From Oscillatoriales cyanobacterium (GTDB lineage Bacteria > Cyanobacteriota > Cyanobacteriia > Cyanobacteriales > Microcoleaceae): DNA of 59,516 nucleotides. Positions 37,060-45,819 of this stretch are shown in pieces; within the stretch, counting starts at the first letter, position 1; the number at the start of each line of letters is the position of its first letter. Position numbers and translations under genes: made by a program. The notes beneath the pieces were generated by a model, which had not been told where the DNA came from, searched no databases, and saw only the letters and a program-made list of their open reading frames with translations. The stretch is taken from NCBI GenBank assembly GCA_004293365.1, contig RDYN01000034.1, positions 3,032 to 62,547 of the forward strand, read 5' to 3'.

Positions 37060-38574
37060 ATGCAACTCAACAAAAAACCATTCAACAGATCCACTCTTGT
37101 TTTTGGTCTAGGAATGCTCGGTGTATTCCTATTTTCTTGGATTCTGCGCTTTTGGGAACTGGAGCGATTTAACACCTTCGTATTTGACGAGGTTTATTAC
37201 GCCAAATTTGCCAACGATTATCTCACGAAAACGCCTTTTTTCAACGCTCACCCGCCGCTGAGCCAGTACATAATTGCGATCGGAATTGCGATCGGCACTC
37301 ACCTCCCCTTCGGCAAAACAGCCGTCAACAGTCTAGCAGGCTCAATGCTTTCCCCTTGGGATTACCGCTGGCTGAATGCCCTCACAGGTTCCTTTATTCC
37401 CCTAGTTGTCGGAGCCCTGGCTTATCAGCTAGTACGGCGCCGCACCTTTGCTTTTTTGGCTGCTTTATTTATCGCTTGCGACGGTTTATTTTTAGTTGAA
37501 TCTCGCTACGCGCTCAACAACATTTATCTAGTTTTGTTCGGAATCTTAGGACAACTATTTATTTTAAAATCAGTAGAAGCAGAAGGTAAAAAGCGGTGGC
37601 TTTGGCTGGTGCTATCCGGGATAGGTTTCGGCGCATCTGCTGCTATCAAATGGAATGGACTCTGGTTTCTGTTCGGTACATATCTAATTTTAATCTGCGC
37701 GTGGGCGGTGCGTTTAATCCAGGGAAACCGAGGAGATGAAGAACAGAATGCCGAAATTGATTCAGCTCTAATTCCTCCCGAAAGTCCGGTACAAAAACTG
37801 ACTCAACTAAATTTTAGAGAAGTAGGATTGAGTCTAGCTATAATTCCTGTTTTAGTTTACAGCATCTCCTGGATTCCTCACCTGCATCTCAATCCAACTC
37901 CCAACTTTTGGCAGATGCAAACGGAAATTTTGACTTATCACCAGCGGATCAAAAGCGGGCCTACTGTGCATCCTTACTGTTCCGCCTGGTACAGTTGGCC
38001 TTTGATGCTTCGCCCGATAGTTTACTTCTACAAAACTATTAGCAGCAATGCACAAGTAGATCCAGTTTTGCCACCTTTACCGAGCGGTGTAAATCCGGTA
38101 ATTTTTGACGTGCACGCGATGGGTAATCCTTTTCTTTGGTGGCTGTCAACCTTATCTTTACTGCTGGTAATAGGAGTTTTAGTTCACCGGGTTTTGGTGT
38201 GGATGGAAACGCGCCGGGTGGCTTCTGTTGAGGCGATCGAACAGCAGCGACCGATTTTGTTTCCGCCGACTACTGAAATGTGGCTGGCGCTGTATTTAAT
38301 AGTTAATTGGGCTGCTAATTTGCTGCCTTGGGTGAAGGTGACTCGCTGCGTATTTTTGTATCATTATATGGGCTGTTCTGTGTTTGCAGCCTTAGCCCTT
38401 GCTTGGTGGACTGACAGGTGGCTGCACAGCCCACAAACTCGCCTCAGAGGGATGGGAGTAACAATTATTTTTCTGGTTTTGGGTGCTTTTATTTTCTGGA
38501 TGCCTCTCTATTTGGGATTGCCTTTGTCGCAAATGGAATGGAAAATTAGGATGTGGCTGCCGTCTTGGGTTTAG
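37060..38574 (+). CDS. PMT-family mannosyltransferase (GT39-like)
   Basis: 504-residue polytopic membrane protein of the dolichyl-phosphate-mannose protein mannosyltransferase family. The first external loop carries the catalytic acidic pair in FNTFVFDEVYYAKF, followed by TPFFNAHPPLSQYIIAIG, both diagnostic. About ten membrane helices are visible, with a large loop containing HQRIKSGPTVHPYCSAWYSW. It should move a lipid-linked sugar to proteins on the outer face of the membrane. Alone on the plus strand, with its own upstream gap. Confidence 0.92.
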   Translation: MQLNKKPFNRSTLVFGLGMLGVFLFSWILRFWELERFNTFVFDEVYYAKFANDYLTKTPFFNAHPPLSQYIIAIGIAIGTHLPFGKTAVNSLAGSMLSPWDYRWLNALTGSFIPLVVGALAYQLVRRRTFAFLAALFIACDGLFLVESRYALNNIYLVLFGILGQLFILKSVEAEGKKRWLWLVLSGIGFGASAAIKWNGLWFLFGTYLILICAWAVRLIQGNRGDEEQNAEIDSALIPPESPVQKLTQLNFREVGLSLAIIPVLVYSISWIPHLHLNPTPNFWQMQTEILTYHQRIKSGPTVHPYCSAWYSWPLMLRPIVYFYKTISSNAQVDPVLPPLPSGVNPVIFDVHAMGNPFLWWLSTLSLLLVIGVLVHRVLVWMETRRVASVEAIEQQRPILFPPTTEMWLALYLIVNWAANLLPWVKVTRCVFLYHYMGCSVFAALALAWWTDRWLHSPQTRLRGMGVTIIFLVLGAFIFWMPLYLGLPLSQMEWKIRMWLPSWV

Positions 38575-38604
38575 GTTAGAATATACAAAAATTGTGCACC
38601 ATCT

Positions 38605-38712
38605 AGAAACCCGGTTTCTTTGTGTAAACTAAACTTACGCATCAAGCTAAAGAAACCGGGTTTTACCAATCTGCGGGTTGAAGGAAGGATTTTCGTAAAA
38701 AACCCGGTTTCT
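38605..38712. repeat. CCGGGTTTC palindromes between PMT gene and next ORF
   Basis: AGAAACCCGGTTTCTT at 38605-38620, AAGAAACCGGGTTTT near 38650-38664 and AAAACCCGGTTTCTG near 38698-38712. The open frame of the next gene runs back through this repeat, but its true start is after it. Confidence 0.85.
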
Positions 38713-38745
38713 GACCACCTGCGTGTAAGTCCTAATAGAAATCTT

Positions 38746-39375
38746 ATGTCTGAAAATTCCCCAAAAACCTCAGCGGAAATGGAGGCGATCGCCCGATCGC
38801 CCAATCTCGTCGAAATTAACCAAGAAATCCGCGACTTGATTATAGATTATGCCATTGGAGCCGCTATTCTGGGATTCAACCCGCTGCCGGGAACTATGAC
38901 GGTGACGCTGCTGGTGGCGAGCGTTTTGCTGTTAAAAATGATGCAGGATATTGGGGCAAAATGGGGCTATCCAAAAGGTCAAGATGCGCTGGCGATCGGA
39001 GGCAATCTTTTCGGGGGTTTGGGTTCTTTTTGGGTAGCGTTTATGGCTTGGGTATCGATGTATGGTTTGGGTTTATTTGTGCCGTTTGTGGGCGGTTTTG
39101 CGCTGGCTTCGTCGCTGTTTGCGCTGACTTGGAGGGTGGGACAGGCGACGCACCTTTATTATGCTAGCGGGCGTCAAATGGATGCAGCGGAACTTAAGCG
39201 AGTTTTCGATAGTTCTCAAGCGGAAGCGGAAGCTTTGTTTAAGGGGAATATTCGGGCGATCGCCTCTCAGCAGCAAGTACCAGAAAATTCGATTAAATTT
39301 CTTACTGATGACTTGATAAATGGTAAAATAAGTCAAGAGGAGTTTCAGGAAAAAATTAAAGACATTCTTCATTAA
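38746..39375 (+). CDS. Membrane protein of unknown function (EcsC/DUF697-like)
   Basis: 209 residues from the ATG at 38746 (MSENSPKTSAEMEAIARSPN). An open frame starts at 38620 but that part is repeat-derived. Two or three hydrophobic stretches: LIIDYAIGAAILGFNPLPGT, VTLLVASVLLLKMMQDIG and WVAFMAWVSMYGLGLFVPFV. The motif AILGFNPLPG with a later pair of helices is similar to DUF697-type proteins; assignment is tentative. The C-terminus is charged and helical. Confidence 0.82.
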   Translation: MSENSPKTSAEMEAIARSPNLVEINQEIRDLIIDYAIGAAILGFNPLPGTMTVTLLVASVLLLKMMQDIGAKWGYPKGQDALAIGGNLFGGLGSFWVAFMAWVSMYGLGLFVPFVGGFALASSLFALTWRVGQATHLYYASGRQMDAAELKRVFDSSQAEAEALFKGNIRAIASQQQVPENSIKFLTDDLINGKISQEEFQEKIKDILH

Positions 39376-39397
39376 TACCTGTAACCAAAATAAAAGC

Positions 39398-40273
39398 ATG
39401 AAATTCTCCCTAGATGTAGAAAACAACCCCGCAGGTTGGCCAGATCACACTCAACTACCAGAATCCGACGGCACTTTTGTGAAAAACTTTCAAGAACATC
39501 CCCAAAGCATTCTGTTAACGGATTCTATTACTCCGATCCTCCAAAGCATTCATCCAGATGCTGATTACTGTATCGGTCAAGATAGTGGCATTTACTGGCG
39601 ATTGACAGATCCGCTAGAAAAGGGTTCAGAAGCACCGGACTGGTTTTACGTTCCCAATGTCCCGCCAGCACTTGACGGTCAATTGCGTCGTTCTTATGTG
39701 ATGTGGCAAGAGTTTGTCGCACCGTTAATTGTGTTGGAGTTTGTATCGGGAAATGGTTCGCAAGAACGGGACAGAACACCTTTGTTGCGCTCGGGTCAAC
39801 AGGAAACTAAGCCGGGAAAATTCTGGGTTTATGAAAATGCGATCCGTCCGGCTTTTTACGGGATTTATGAAGTGAGCAAGGCGAGTGTTGAAGTTTATCA
39901 TTTGATAGAAAATAGGTATCAATTAATGACTGCGAACGATCGCGGTCATTATCCTATTCCAGCGTTAGGAGTGGAATTAGGAATTTGGCAGGGAATGTAC
40001 CAAAATGTTGAGTTACCTTGGCTGCGCTGGTGGGATAGTGAAGGGAATTTGTTGTTAACTGGCTTTGAAAGAGTTCAGGAAGAACAACAAATAGCTGAAC
40101 AAGAACGGCAAAGGGCTGAACAAGAAAGGCAACGAGCTGAACAGGAACGGCAAAGGGCTGAACAAGAAAGGCAAATAGCTGAACAAGAAAGGCAAAGGGC
40201 CGATCGCGCTCAAGAAGAATTAGAGCAATTGCGCGCTCAATTGCGATCGGCTGGCATTGAACCTCAATTGTGA
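39398..40273 (+). CDS. Uma2-family (DUF820) putative endonuclease with coiled-coil tail
   Basis: 291 residues. The Uma2 core has the D-E motifs in EAPDWFYVPNVPP, PLIVLEFVSGNGSQERD and GKFWVYENAIRP, giving a PD-(D/E)XK-like fold. The C-terminal 70 residues are heptads of EQERQRA and EQERQIA, repeated about seven times at the DNA level (40089-40202), making a coiled coil. This family is hugely expanded in filamentous cyanobacteria and its function is unknown. Starts 22 bases after the preceding gene. Confidence 0.9.
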   Translation: MKFSLDVENNPAGWPDHTQLPESDGTFVKNFQEHPQSILLTDSITPILQSIHPDADYCIGQDSGIYWRLTDPLEKGSEAPDWFYVPNVPPALDGQLRRSYVMWQEFVAPLIVLEFVSGNGSQERDRTPLLRSGQQETKPGKFWVYENAIRPAFYGIYEVSKASVEVYHLIENRYQLMTANDRGHYPIPALGVELGIWQGMYQNVELPWLRWWDSEGNLLLTGFERVQEEQQIAEQERQRAEQERQRAEQERQRAEQERQIAEQERQRADRAQEELEQLRAQLRSAGIEPQL

Positions 40274-40423
40274 GGGAAACCTTTGCTGGGAGGGGACTGT
40301 ATTGGGAAAGCAGCAGCAATCAAGGACGAAGTGAGAAACCGGGTTTTTTACGACAATCATCCATTGCAGTTAGCAGATTAGGTAAAAAACCCGTTTTTTG
40401 GTATTGATATTTAGAGTTAGTGT

Positions 40424-41614
40424 ATGACTAAGCATATTGCAGCAAAAATTACCCGCAGACAACTGTTGCTCGGAGGATTGGCCGCCGCGTCAGCAGCTAC
40501 GGCAATACCTGAATATTTGCGCCGTCAAGCTGATAGCGATCGCCAAAAACAAGTTTTAGCTTTACTCAACGAAAGAGACGCCGATAAGATTTTCCTGAAA
40601 ACCTTAGAAGCCGATGCCAAAAAAATCAATGAATCGCGGCAAATTCAAGCATCTGTCAAGCTATCTGGGCCGCCAATCCCGTATAACCGCGAGATTTCTA
40701 AACTGCTGATTCTGTGCAGCAAATTGGCAACGCAGCAGTACCTCAAAGGCAAAGTAGATCCTAAATATGACGGCGACATCAAATCGCTACCAGGCTATAA
40801 CGCTGCTAAGTTCAAAGGCTACATTCAATTGGCTGCTCTCAAAGGAGAAGAAGCTAATATTTCCGAAGAAGTTGAGGTGGATATTCCGCAGCCGACGGCT
40901 TCCCCCAATAGCGCAACCGATCCGATCGGGGAAAATGTAGGTACTGCTAAAAAAGCTATTGTAAATACAGCTAAGCAAGTAGTGAAAATCAACCGCAAAA
41001 TTCCGGTTTATTTTGGTTTTGTCCTCAGTTCTAAAAAACACAATATTATTGTCTTTCGCGGCACGCAAAGAACTATCGAATGGGTACTCAATATCAATGC
41101 TGTTTATGCTACTAAAACTCAGGCTTTAAGCAAGTCCTACGGTACAATTCATCCCGGTTTCTCAACCATCTACAGCAATATTGCCGCTCAAACGCTGGAA
41201 ATTGCCAAAAAGCTAAATCCGTCGGTTCCCTGCTACGTATCGGGCCACAGTTTGGGTGCTGCGATCGCTACTTTGGCTGCGATCGACATTGCGGTGAATG
41301 TTCCTCGGTTGAAAAAGCAGGTGCAGTTGTATACTTATGCCAGTCCGAGGGTGGGCGATCCGGTGTTTGCGAGGGAGCACAATCGATCGATACCCAACAG
41401 CTATCGAGTGGTAAATTTGGCGGATGCTATTACGCTGGTGCCTTTTACGGTGTTCTTTAAAACTGAATACGTGCACGTGGGTGAGGAGTGGGCTTTTTTG
41501 GCGCAAAATGGGGATGTGATGCCGAATCATGTGGTGGATACCTACAGAAGTGCGATCGACAAACAAGTCGAAACCAACAAACCCCGAACCTCCCCAAATT
41601 CCGGGTTAAAATAG
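40424..41614 (+). CDS. Class 3 lipase family protein with Tat-like signal
   Basis: 396 residues. N-terminus has a twin-arginine motif (TRRQLLLGGLAAASAATAIP), suggesting Tat export. The alpha/beta hydrolase core includes NIIVFRGTQRTIEWVLNI, the nucleophile elbow CYVSGHSLGAAIATLAA (Ser near residue 275), YASPRVGDPVFAREHN with the catalytic Asp region and a late His (EYVHVGEEW or PNHVVDTY). Probably hydrolyses acyl esters of lipids outside the cytoplasm. Substrate unknown. Single gene between repeats. Confidence 0.9.
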   Translation: MTKHIAAKITRRQLLLGGLAAASAATAIPEYLRRQADSDRQKQVLALLNERDADKIFLKTLEADAKKINESRQIQASVKLSGPPIPYNREISKLLILCSKLATQQYLKGKVDPKYDGDIKSLPGYNAAKFKGYIQLAALKGEEANISEEVEVDIPQPTASPNSATDPIGENVGTAKKAIVNTAKQVVKINRKIPVYFGFVLSSKKHNIIVFRGTQRTIEWVLNINAVYATKTQALSKSYGTIHPGFSTIYSNIAAQTLEIAKKLNPSVPCYVSGHSLGAAIATLAAIDIAVNVPRLKKQVQLYTYASPRVGDPVFAREHNRSIPNSYRVVNLADAITLVPFTVFFKTEYVHVGEEWAFLAQNGDVMPNHVVDTYRSAIDKQVETNKPRTSPNSGLK

Positions 41615-42185
41615 TGTGGAGTAAAACCATCAATTCCCGGTGAATAGAATTCGTGGCTATACAAACAATGTCCGGATGGTGCGCGGACTCAATAAAAGAC
41701 ATATAGCGGTGTTCAAAAAAGTGAGGTACGTTGTTGGGCTTTAGCCCTCTGAGAGTGATTATATAGTAAGCGAGGTCGCATCAAAAACTCCATTTACAGT
41801 CATACCTCATCTCTCTGATAAATGCTATAGCCTTTCTCAAAAATATGAGGTATGACTTACAGCTTATATAACGACTTAGACTAAGAGGGCTGAAGCCCAA
41901 CAACGTACCTGATCTTTCTGATAAATGCTATAAATACAAATTTAAGCAAATAGTATAAAATGTAATTTTAAATAAATTTGATATTATCTCAAACACCAAA
42001 TCAGCTTTTATTGATACTCTTATTTTCTTATATTTGACTGGTTTTATATCCTTTCCGGTTGCATCGGAATAATTTAACCACAGAGAGCGCAGAGGACACA
42101 GAGAGAGAAAGTAGAGAGATTAATACAAGACGATGCAACCGGATTTGATATTATTTGTGAAACATCGCAATTAATTCGGCGGGCT
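41615..42185. other. Intergenic with nested inverted repeats
   Basis: 571 bases. The main structure is the inverted pair at 41724-41750 and 41884-41910 (27 bases, one mismatch), which encloses a second inverted pair, GTCATACCTCAT near 41799 and ATGAGGTATGAC near 41848. The word CTGATAAATGCTATA occurs twice (near 41817 and 41928). No ORF of interest. Confidence 0.7.
41724..41910. repeat. 187-base nested inverted-repeat element
   Basis: Outer arms contain TACGTTGTTGGGCTTTAGCC and its complement; inner arms contain GTCATACCTCAT and its complement. The whole could fold into a two-step hairpin. It has no ORF, so it may be a miniature mobile element or a repeat of the GGGCTNNAGCCC class. Confidence 0.8.
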
Positions 42186-42818
42186 TTATTTGTGAAACAA
42201 CGCACGATAAACTGGTTCCCCGCGTTTGAGAGTAGCAATTTCTCTTTCTGTGGCTACAGGCATGGGATTTTCTGCCAACCATTCGCCGTTATTTGTGCGT
42301 TTAAAAGTAGGATGAGATGAAAAGCGATCGCACATTTCGACTTCTACTTCCTCAATATCCGATTGAATAAACACTTCACCGCCAACAGCCAGATAAGTCG
42401 CCAACTCGCCTACTAATTCCTGCTGCACAACCCGCCGCTTGTGGTGCTTTTTCTTAAACCACGGATCCGGAAATTGGATGCTGACTCGTTGCAAAGTACC
42501 AGCGGGCAAAGTTTCTAAAATTGGCTTGAGAGAACTATTCGCATTGCAAAACAAATAGTGGAGATTTGTCAAGCCTTTTTCGTCGCGCCAAAGATTCGCC
42601 TCATCCACCAGAGGTTCCCGAATTTCTAATCCCAGAAAATTCCAATCAGTTTGGATTTGCGCCATTTGCCACAAAAACCTTCCTCTGGCGCAGCCGATAT
42701 CTAAATGCAGCGGCAAATTTAAGTCGCTATATATTTTCGTCCAATCTGGAGCACTGGCGGATGTTCGATATCTCATCGATAGGGGATTTACGTGTTCCCG
42801 AACTCTTACTCTTGCCAA
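42186..42818 (-). CDS. trmB: tRNA (guanine-N7)-methyltransferase TrmB
   Basis: 210-residue SAM-dependent enzyme that makes m7G46 in the variable loop of tRNA. SAM site [17 protein letters not shown], then [14 protein letters not shown], and the signature [20 protein letters not shown]-terminal [19 protein letters not shown] is typical. Complete, normal length. It is followed upstream by GGACT-type palindromes and a Uma2 gene on the same strand. Confidence 0.95.
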   Translation of the reverse strand: MARVRVREHVNPLSMRYRTSASAPDWTKIYSDLNLPLHLDIGCARGRFLWQMAQIQTDWNFLGLEIREPLVDEANLWRDEKGLTNLHYLFCNANSSLKPILETLPAGTLQRVSIQFPDPWFKKKHHKRRVVQQELVGELATYLAVGGEVFIQSDIEEVEVEMCDRFSSHPTFKRTNNGEWLAENPMPVATEREIATLKRGEPVYRALFHK

Positions 42819-42849
42819 TTTTGATGTCTCCTGAATGTAATTTTGTTCG

Positions 42850-42945
42850 TAGTAAGGACTTTAGTCCTAATCAATTAAAAGTCAGAGAGAGGACTGAAGT
42901 CCTCAGTACAAACCGGAGAGGACTTTAGTCCTCACTACAAACCGG
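42850..42945. repeat. Three GGACTNNAGTCC palindromes
   Basis: GTAGTAAGGACTTTAGTCCT near 42851, AGGACTGAAGTCCTC near 42890 and GAGGACTTTAGTCCTC near 42917, between trmB and a Uma2 gene. Same family as the cluster at 1067-1352. Confidence 0.85.
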
Positions 42946-42961
42946 ATATAATTACTGTACC

Positions 42962-43672
42962 TTAGGCTTCTGGTTCGATGCCTGCTGCTCTTAATTGTGC
43001 GGATAGTCGATCGGCTCGCTGTCTTTCCCTTTCCACCATCTCTGCTCCCCACAATAACATTTGTCCGCTCTCATCCCACCAGCGCAACCAATATGCGGTT
43101 CTTTCGGCTTTTGTTCCCTGCCAAACACCTAGAAATAATCCAACTCCTGCAATCCAATAACGCCCATTTGCATCTGGTTGCTGTGCTTGATATCTTTCTG
43201 ATGAATTCAACTGGTAGACTTCTAGCACTCCTGTAGCAGGTTCAAATATGGCATAGATTGGCACTCGCAATACTTGCTCGTAAAAATACCATTTTCCGGG
43301 GGGATAAGTTGGCTTGCTAGAATATTCATCGTTGGGACTAGCTGACAAAAATTCCATGACTATATCTGGAATTTCGCCTTCTAAGTTAGGAGTGTAACTG
43401 CGACGAATTTCTTGACCCGAAAGCGACTGTACGTTGCGGGCATAAAACCAATCGGGAGATTTAATAACTAGCTTGCTGTCTACTGTCGCACAAATCCCCA
43501 TATTTGGAGCAATTAATATTCCCGCTACTATGAGCCCCGCGATTTCTAAGATTTCGCGCAAGGCGGCGGCTAGCAAGGGTTGGTCGATGTTTTCCACAGG
43601 TTCCTCGTCTAAAATGAAATCGTCTGGCAATTTTTCCCAGGTAATTTTTAAGTCGGCTGTACTGACTGTCAT
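42962..43672 (-). CDS. Uma2-family (DUF820) putative endonuclease
   Basis: 236 residues. Core motifs KSPDWFYARNVQ, GEIPDIVMEFLSAS and PGKWYFYEQVLRVP correspond to those of the Uma2 protein at 39398, but the two are only distantly similar. The tail has a short coiled coil (VERERQRADRLSAQL). Position within the fold of the nuclease motif is conserved. Function unknown. It starts 22 bases after the csaB stop on the same strand. Confidence 0.9.
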   Translation of the reverse strand: MTVSTADLKITWEKLPDDFILDEEPVENIDQPLLAAALREILEIAGLIVAGILIAPNMGICATVDSKLVIKSPDWFYARNVQSLSGQEIRRSYTPNLEGEIPDIVMEFLSASPNDEYSSKPTYPPGKWYFYEQVLRVPIYAIFEPATGVLEVYQLNSSERYQAQQPDANGRYWIAGVGLFLGVWQGTKAERTAYWLRWWDESGQMLLWGAEMVERERQRADRLSAQLRAAGIEPEA

Positions 43673-43694
43673 TGTATTTCACCTCTGAATGAGA

Positions 43695-44732
43695 TTACTG
43701 GAGTGCGGTTTGCAATACTTCCTTATGAAAGAGCGATCGCCCTACAATAAATTTTATCCTTTCCGGCGATAGTGCGGCGCCGTTGGCATAGTGATCCATC
43801 CAGGTTTTGCTGATTAAATACGGATCTTCTGGCAATTCTGATAATAAGTATCCCGGCATTTCTAACTCGTCCATCAATTGAGTAACTTTGGGATCGTAGC
43901 TGAGGGCAAAACAGCGACATTCTTCGGATGCTGCCATAATTAAACTGTGGTAGCGCATCCCGATCGCCATTTCGACTCCCCGGAACACTCCTTTCAATTT
44001 CCTCGGATCGTCTAAACTGAGGATGCGGCTTCTTTTCGGCAGTGCTTCGTGTAAATGTTTGGCAATTTCTAAGTCGTGGGAAGCTTGGAAAGGTAGCAGT
44101 AAAATTAAGGTGCGAGTGGCTTTTTGAAAGTCCACTAAAGCTTGAGTTAGGATTGACAAACGGGCGGGTGTTAGTGTAGAGTGCGATCGCAAACAAACCG
44201 CAACTCTCGGCGACGGCAAATCCCACAAACCGGAGACGGGGGAATTTTCTAAAGCCCACACGGGATCGGGCGCTAAAGTAAAGGGAATTTGCCAATCTGC
44301 AAGTAGGGTAGCTGAGCCCTTATCCCGCACGCTGACGGCTGTGCATCCAGCAAAACACCGCTGAGATAATTTACGAGTAATCTCTTTATTCAAAGGGCCA
44401 ATTCCCTGAGCCCAAGCAACAGTTTTTAAGCCCATCTGCTGGGCTAATCCCATCAAACCGCCATAGTAGAAAGGGCTGACAAGGCTGGTACTATCTTGGA
44501 TTAAACTCCCGCCACCCCAGATTAGGGCGTCGGCGCTGCGGAGTGTATCGAGGACACCAAACGCATTCATGCGATCGCGCGCAGCTACTCCGTACCGCTG
44601 ATTTGTCTCGACAGGATTGCCAGATAGGACGATCGGCGTTACCCCATCTGGTAACATTTGCAGTAGCGAAGCCAACAGCGCCTCGTCGCCGCCGTTGCCT
44701 TTTCCGTAATAGCCGCACAAAATTGCTCGCAT
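43695..44732 (-). CDS. csaB: Polysaccharide pyruvyl transferase CsaB
   Basis: 345-residue CsaB-type ketal pyruvyl transferase, which adds pyruvate from PEP to a cell-wall polysaccharide that can anchor S-layer (SLH) proteins. The N-terminus AILCGYYGKGNGGDEALLAS is diagnostic; ALIWGGGSLIQDSTSLVSPF and IGMRYHSLIMAA with the catalytic-region His follow. Cyanobacteria often carry a single csaB like this. Complete, normal length. Confidence 0.93.
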   Translation of the reverse strand: MRAILCGYYGKGNGGDEALLASLLQMLPDGVTPIVLSGNPVETNQRYGVAARDRMNAFGVLDTLRSADALIWGGGSLIQDSTSLVSPFYYGGLMGLAQQMGLKTVAWAQGIGPLNKEITRKLSQRCFAGCTAVSVRDKGSATLLADWQIPFTLAPDPVWALENSPVSGLWDLPSPRVAVCLRSHSTLTPARLSILTQALVDFQKATRTLILLLPFQASHDLEIAKHLHEALPKRSRILSLDDPRKLKGVFRGVEMAIGMRYHSLIMAASEECRCFALSYDPKVTQLMDELEMPGYLLSELPEDPYLISKTWMDHYANGAALSPERIKFIVGRSLFHKEVLQTALQ

Positions 44733-44853
44733 TTCTACTTCTTTGTTTGTTTATGATGGAGAATATAACTATTACAATATCGAATTGTTGCGATCCATAG
44801 ATTCTTTTTTCAACAATAAAATATATCTTTCATCTTCCTTCACAATACAAAAA

Positions 44854-45162
44854 ATGCACGCTTTGTCAATTCCTACCTGGATTATTCATGTCTCTAGCGT
44901 TGTCGAGTGGATTGCCGCCATCTGGTTAATTTGGACTTACGGCGAAGTCACTCAAAACCGAGCTTGGTGGGCCCTTTCCGCCGGAATGCTGCCCGCTCTC
45001 GTCAGCGCTATGTGCGCCTGTACGTGGCACTATTTTGACAACTCCCCAGCCCTAGAATGGATTGTTACCCTGCAAGCCGCGATGACTGTCATCGGTAATT
45101 TTACTCTGTGGGCGGCTGCTTGGTGGATTTGGCGATCGGCTCAGGAGTCAGTTGACAGTTGA
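44854..45162 (+). CDS. Ycf49-like protein (DUF2499)
   Basis: 102-residue membrane protein from the ATG at 44854 (MHALSIPTWIIHVSSVVEWI). Three hydrophobic helices: WIAAIWLIWTYG, MLPALVSAMCACTWHYF and TVIGNFTLWAAAWWIW. This is the DUF2499/Ycf49-like family of cyanobacteria and plastids; function unknown. The longer open frame to 44743 has no homology. DUF3593, a family of similar distribution, is encoded at 53335. Confidence 0.87.
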   Translation: MHALSIPTWIIHVSSVVEWIAAIWLIWTYGEVTQNRAWWALSAGMLPALVSAMCACTWHYFDNSPALEWIVTLQAAMTVIGNFTLWAAAWWIWRSAQESVDS

Positions 45163-45210
45163 CAGTTGATAGAAAATCAGTCATTACTAACAAACTAATG
45201 AGAAAAATCC

Positions 45211-45630
45211 TTGAAAAATCGTACTATCTGGGCAACATTTACAGCAATTTTACTTTTTTTAACGGCGGGATTTTTGGTTCCGGGCCAAGCCAGCAACAAC
45301 CGAGTGCAAATAGCCCAACAGCCAAACTGTAAAAGCCCTCAGACTACTGTTGACATGACTATCTGTTCTAGTCAAGAGTTCAAAGCAGCCGATACAAAGC
45401 TCAATCAATTATATCAGCAACTTCTGCCAAAAATTAACAGCAAACAAAAGCAGAGATTGACTACGGCACAGCGTACTTGGGTAAAATTTAGAGATGAAAC
45501 TTGTAATTATGAAGCAGGGCACTTTGAAGGCGGTACTTTAGCTGCTCCTATCTACGTTTCTTGCAAAGCCACAGTGACGCAACAGCGCGTTAAAGATTTG
45601 GAAGATTATTTGGAACAAGCAAGTTTGTAA
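45211..45630 (+). CDS. LprI-like secreted protein (DUF1311), TTG start
   Basis: 139 residues starting at TTG 45211: an in-frame stop (45199-45201) lies just upstream and no ATG gives the signal peptide. The N-terminus KNRTIWATFTAILLFLTAGF is a signal sequence. The mature part has four cysteines (PNCKSP, MTICSS, ETCNYE, VSCKAT) and the DUF1311 pattern LNQLYQQLLPKINSKQKQRL, AQRTWVKFRDETC. LprI proteins inhibit lysozyme in some bacteria; here that is only a family hint. Confidence 0.85.
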   Translation: MKNRTIWATFTAILLFLTAGFLVPGQASNNRVQIAQQPNCKSPQTTVDMTICSSQEFKAADTKLNQLYQQLLPKINSKQKQRLTTAQRTWVKFRDETCNYEAGHFEGGTLAAPIYVSCKATVTQQRVKDLEDYLEQASL

Positions 45631-45819
45631 AAGCCCGATCGCGATCGACAATAATTCACCGATTAAATCATCAATACATAGCAAACTCATCTTATGCGGT
45701 ATCAAACCCCCCAGCCCAAATTATCTCAAAAGTGATAACAAGCTTTGTTTTTTATTTTATCCTTTGCCACGCGAATGGTGTAAGATTTAGAATCTAAAAT
45801 CTTAATATTTTAAATCCCT

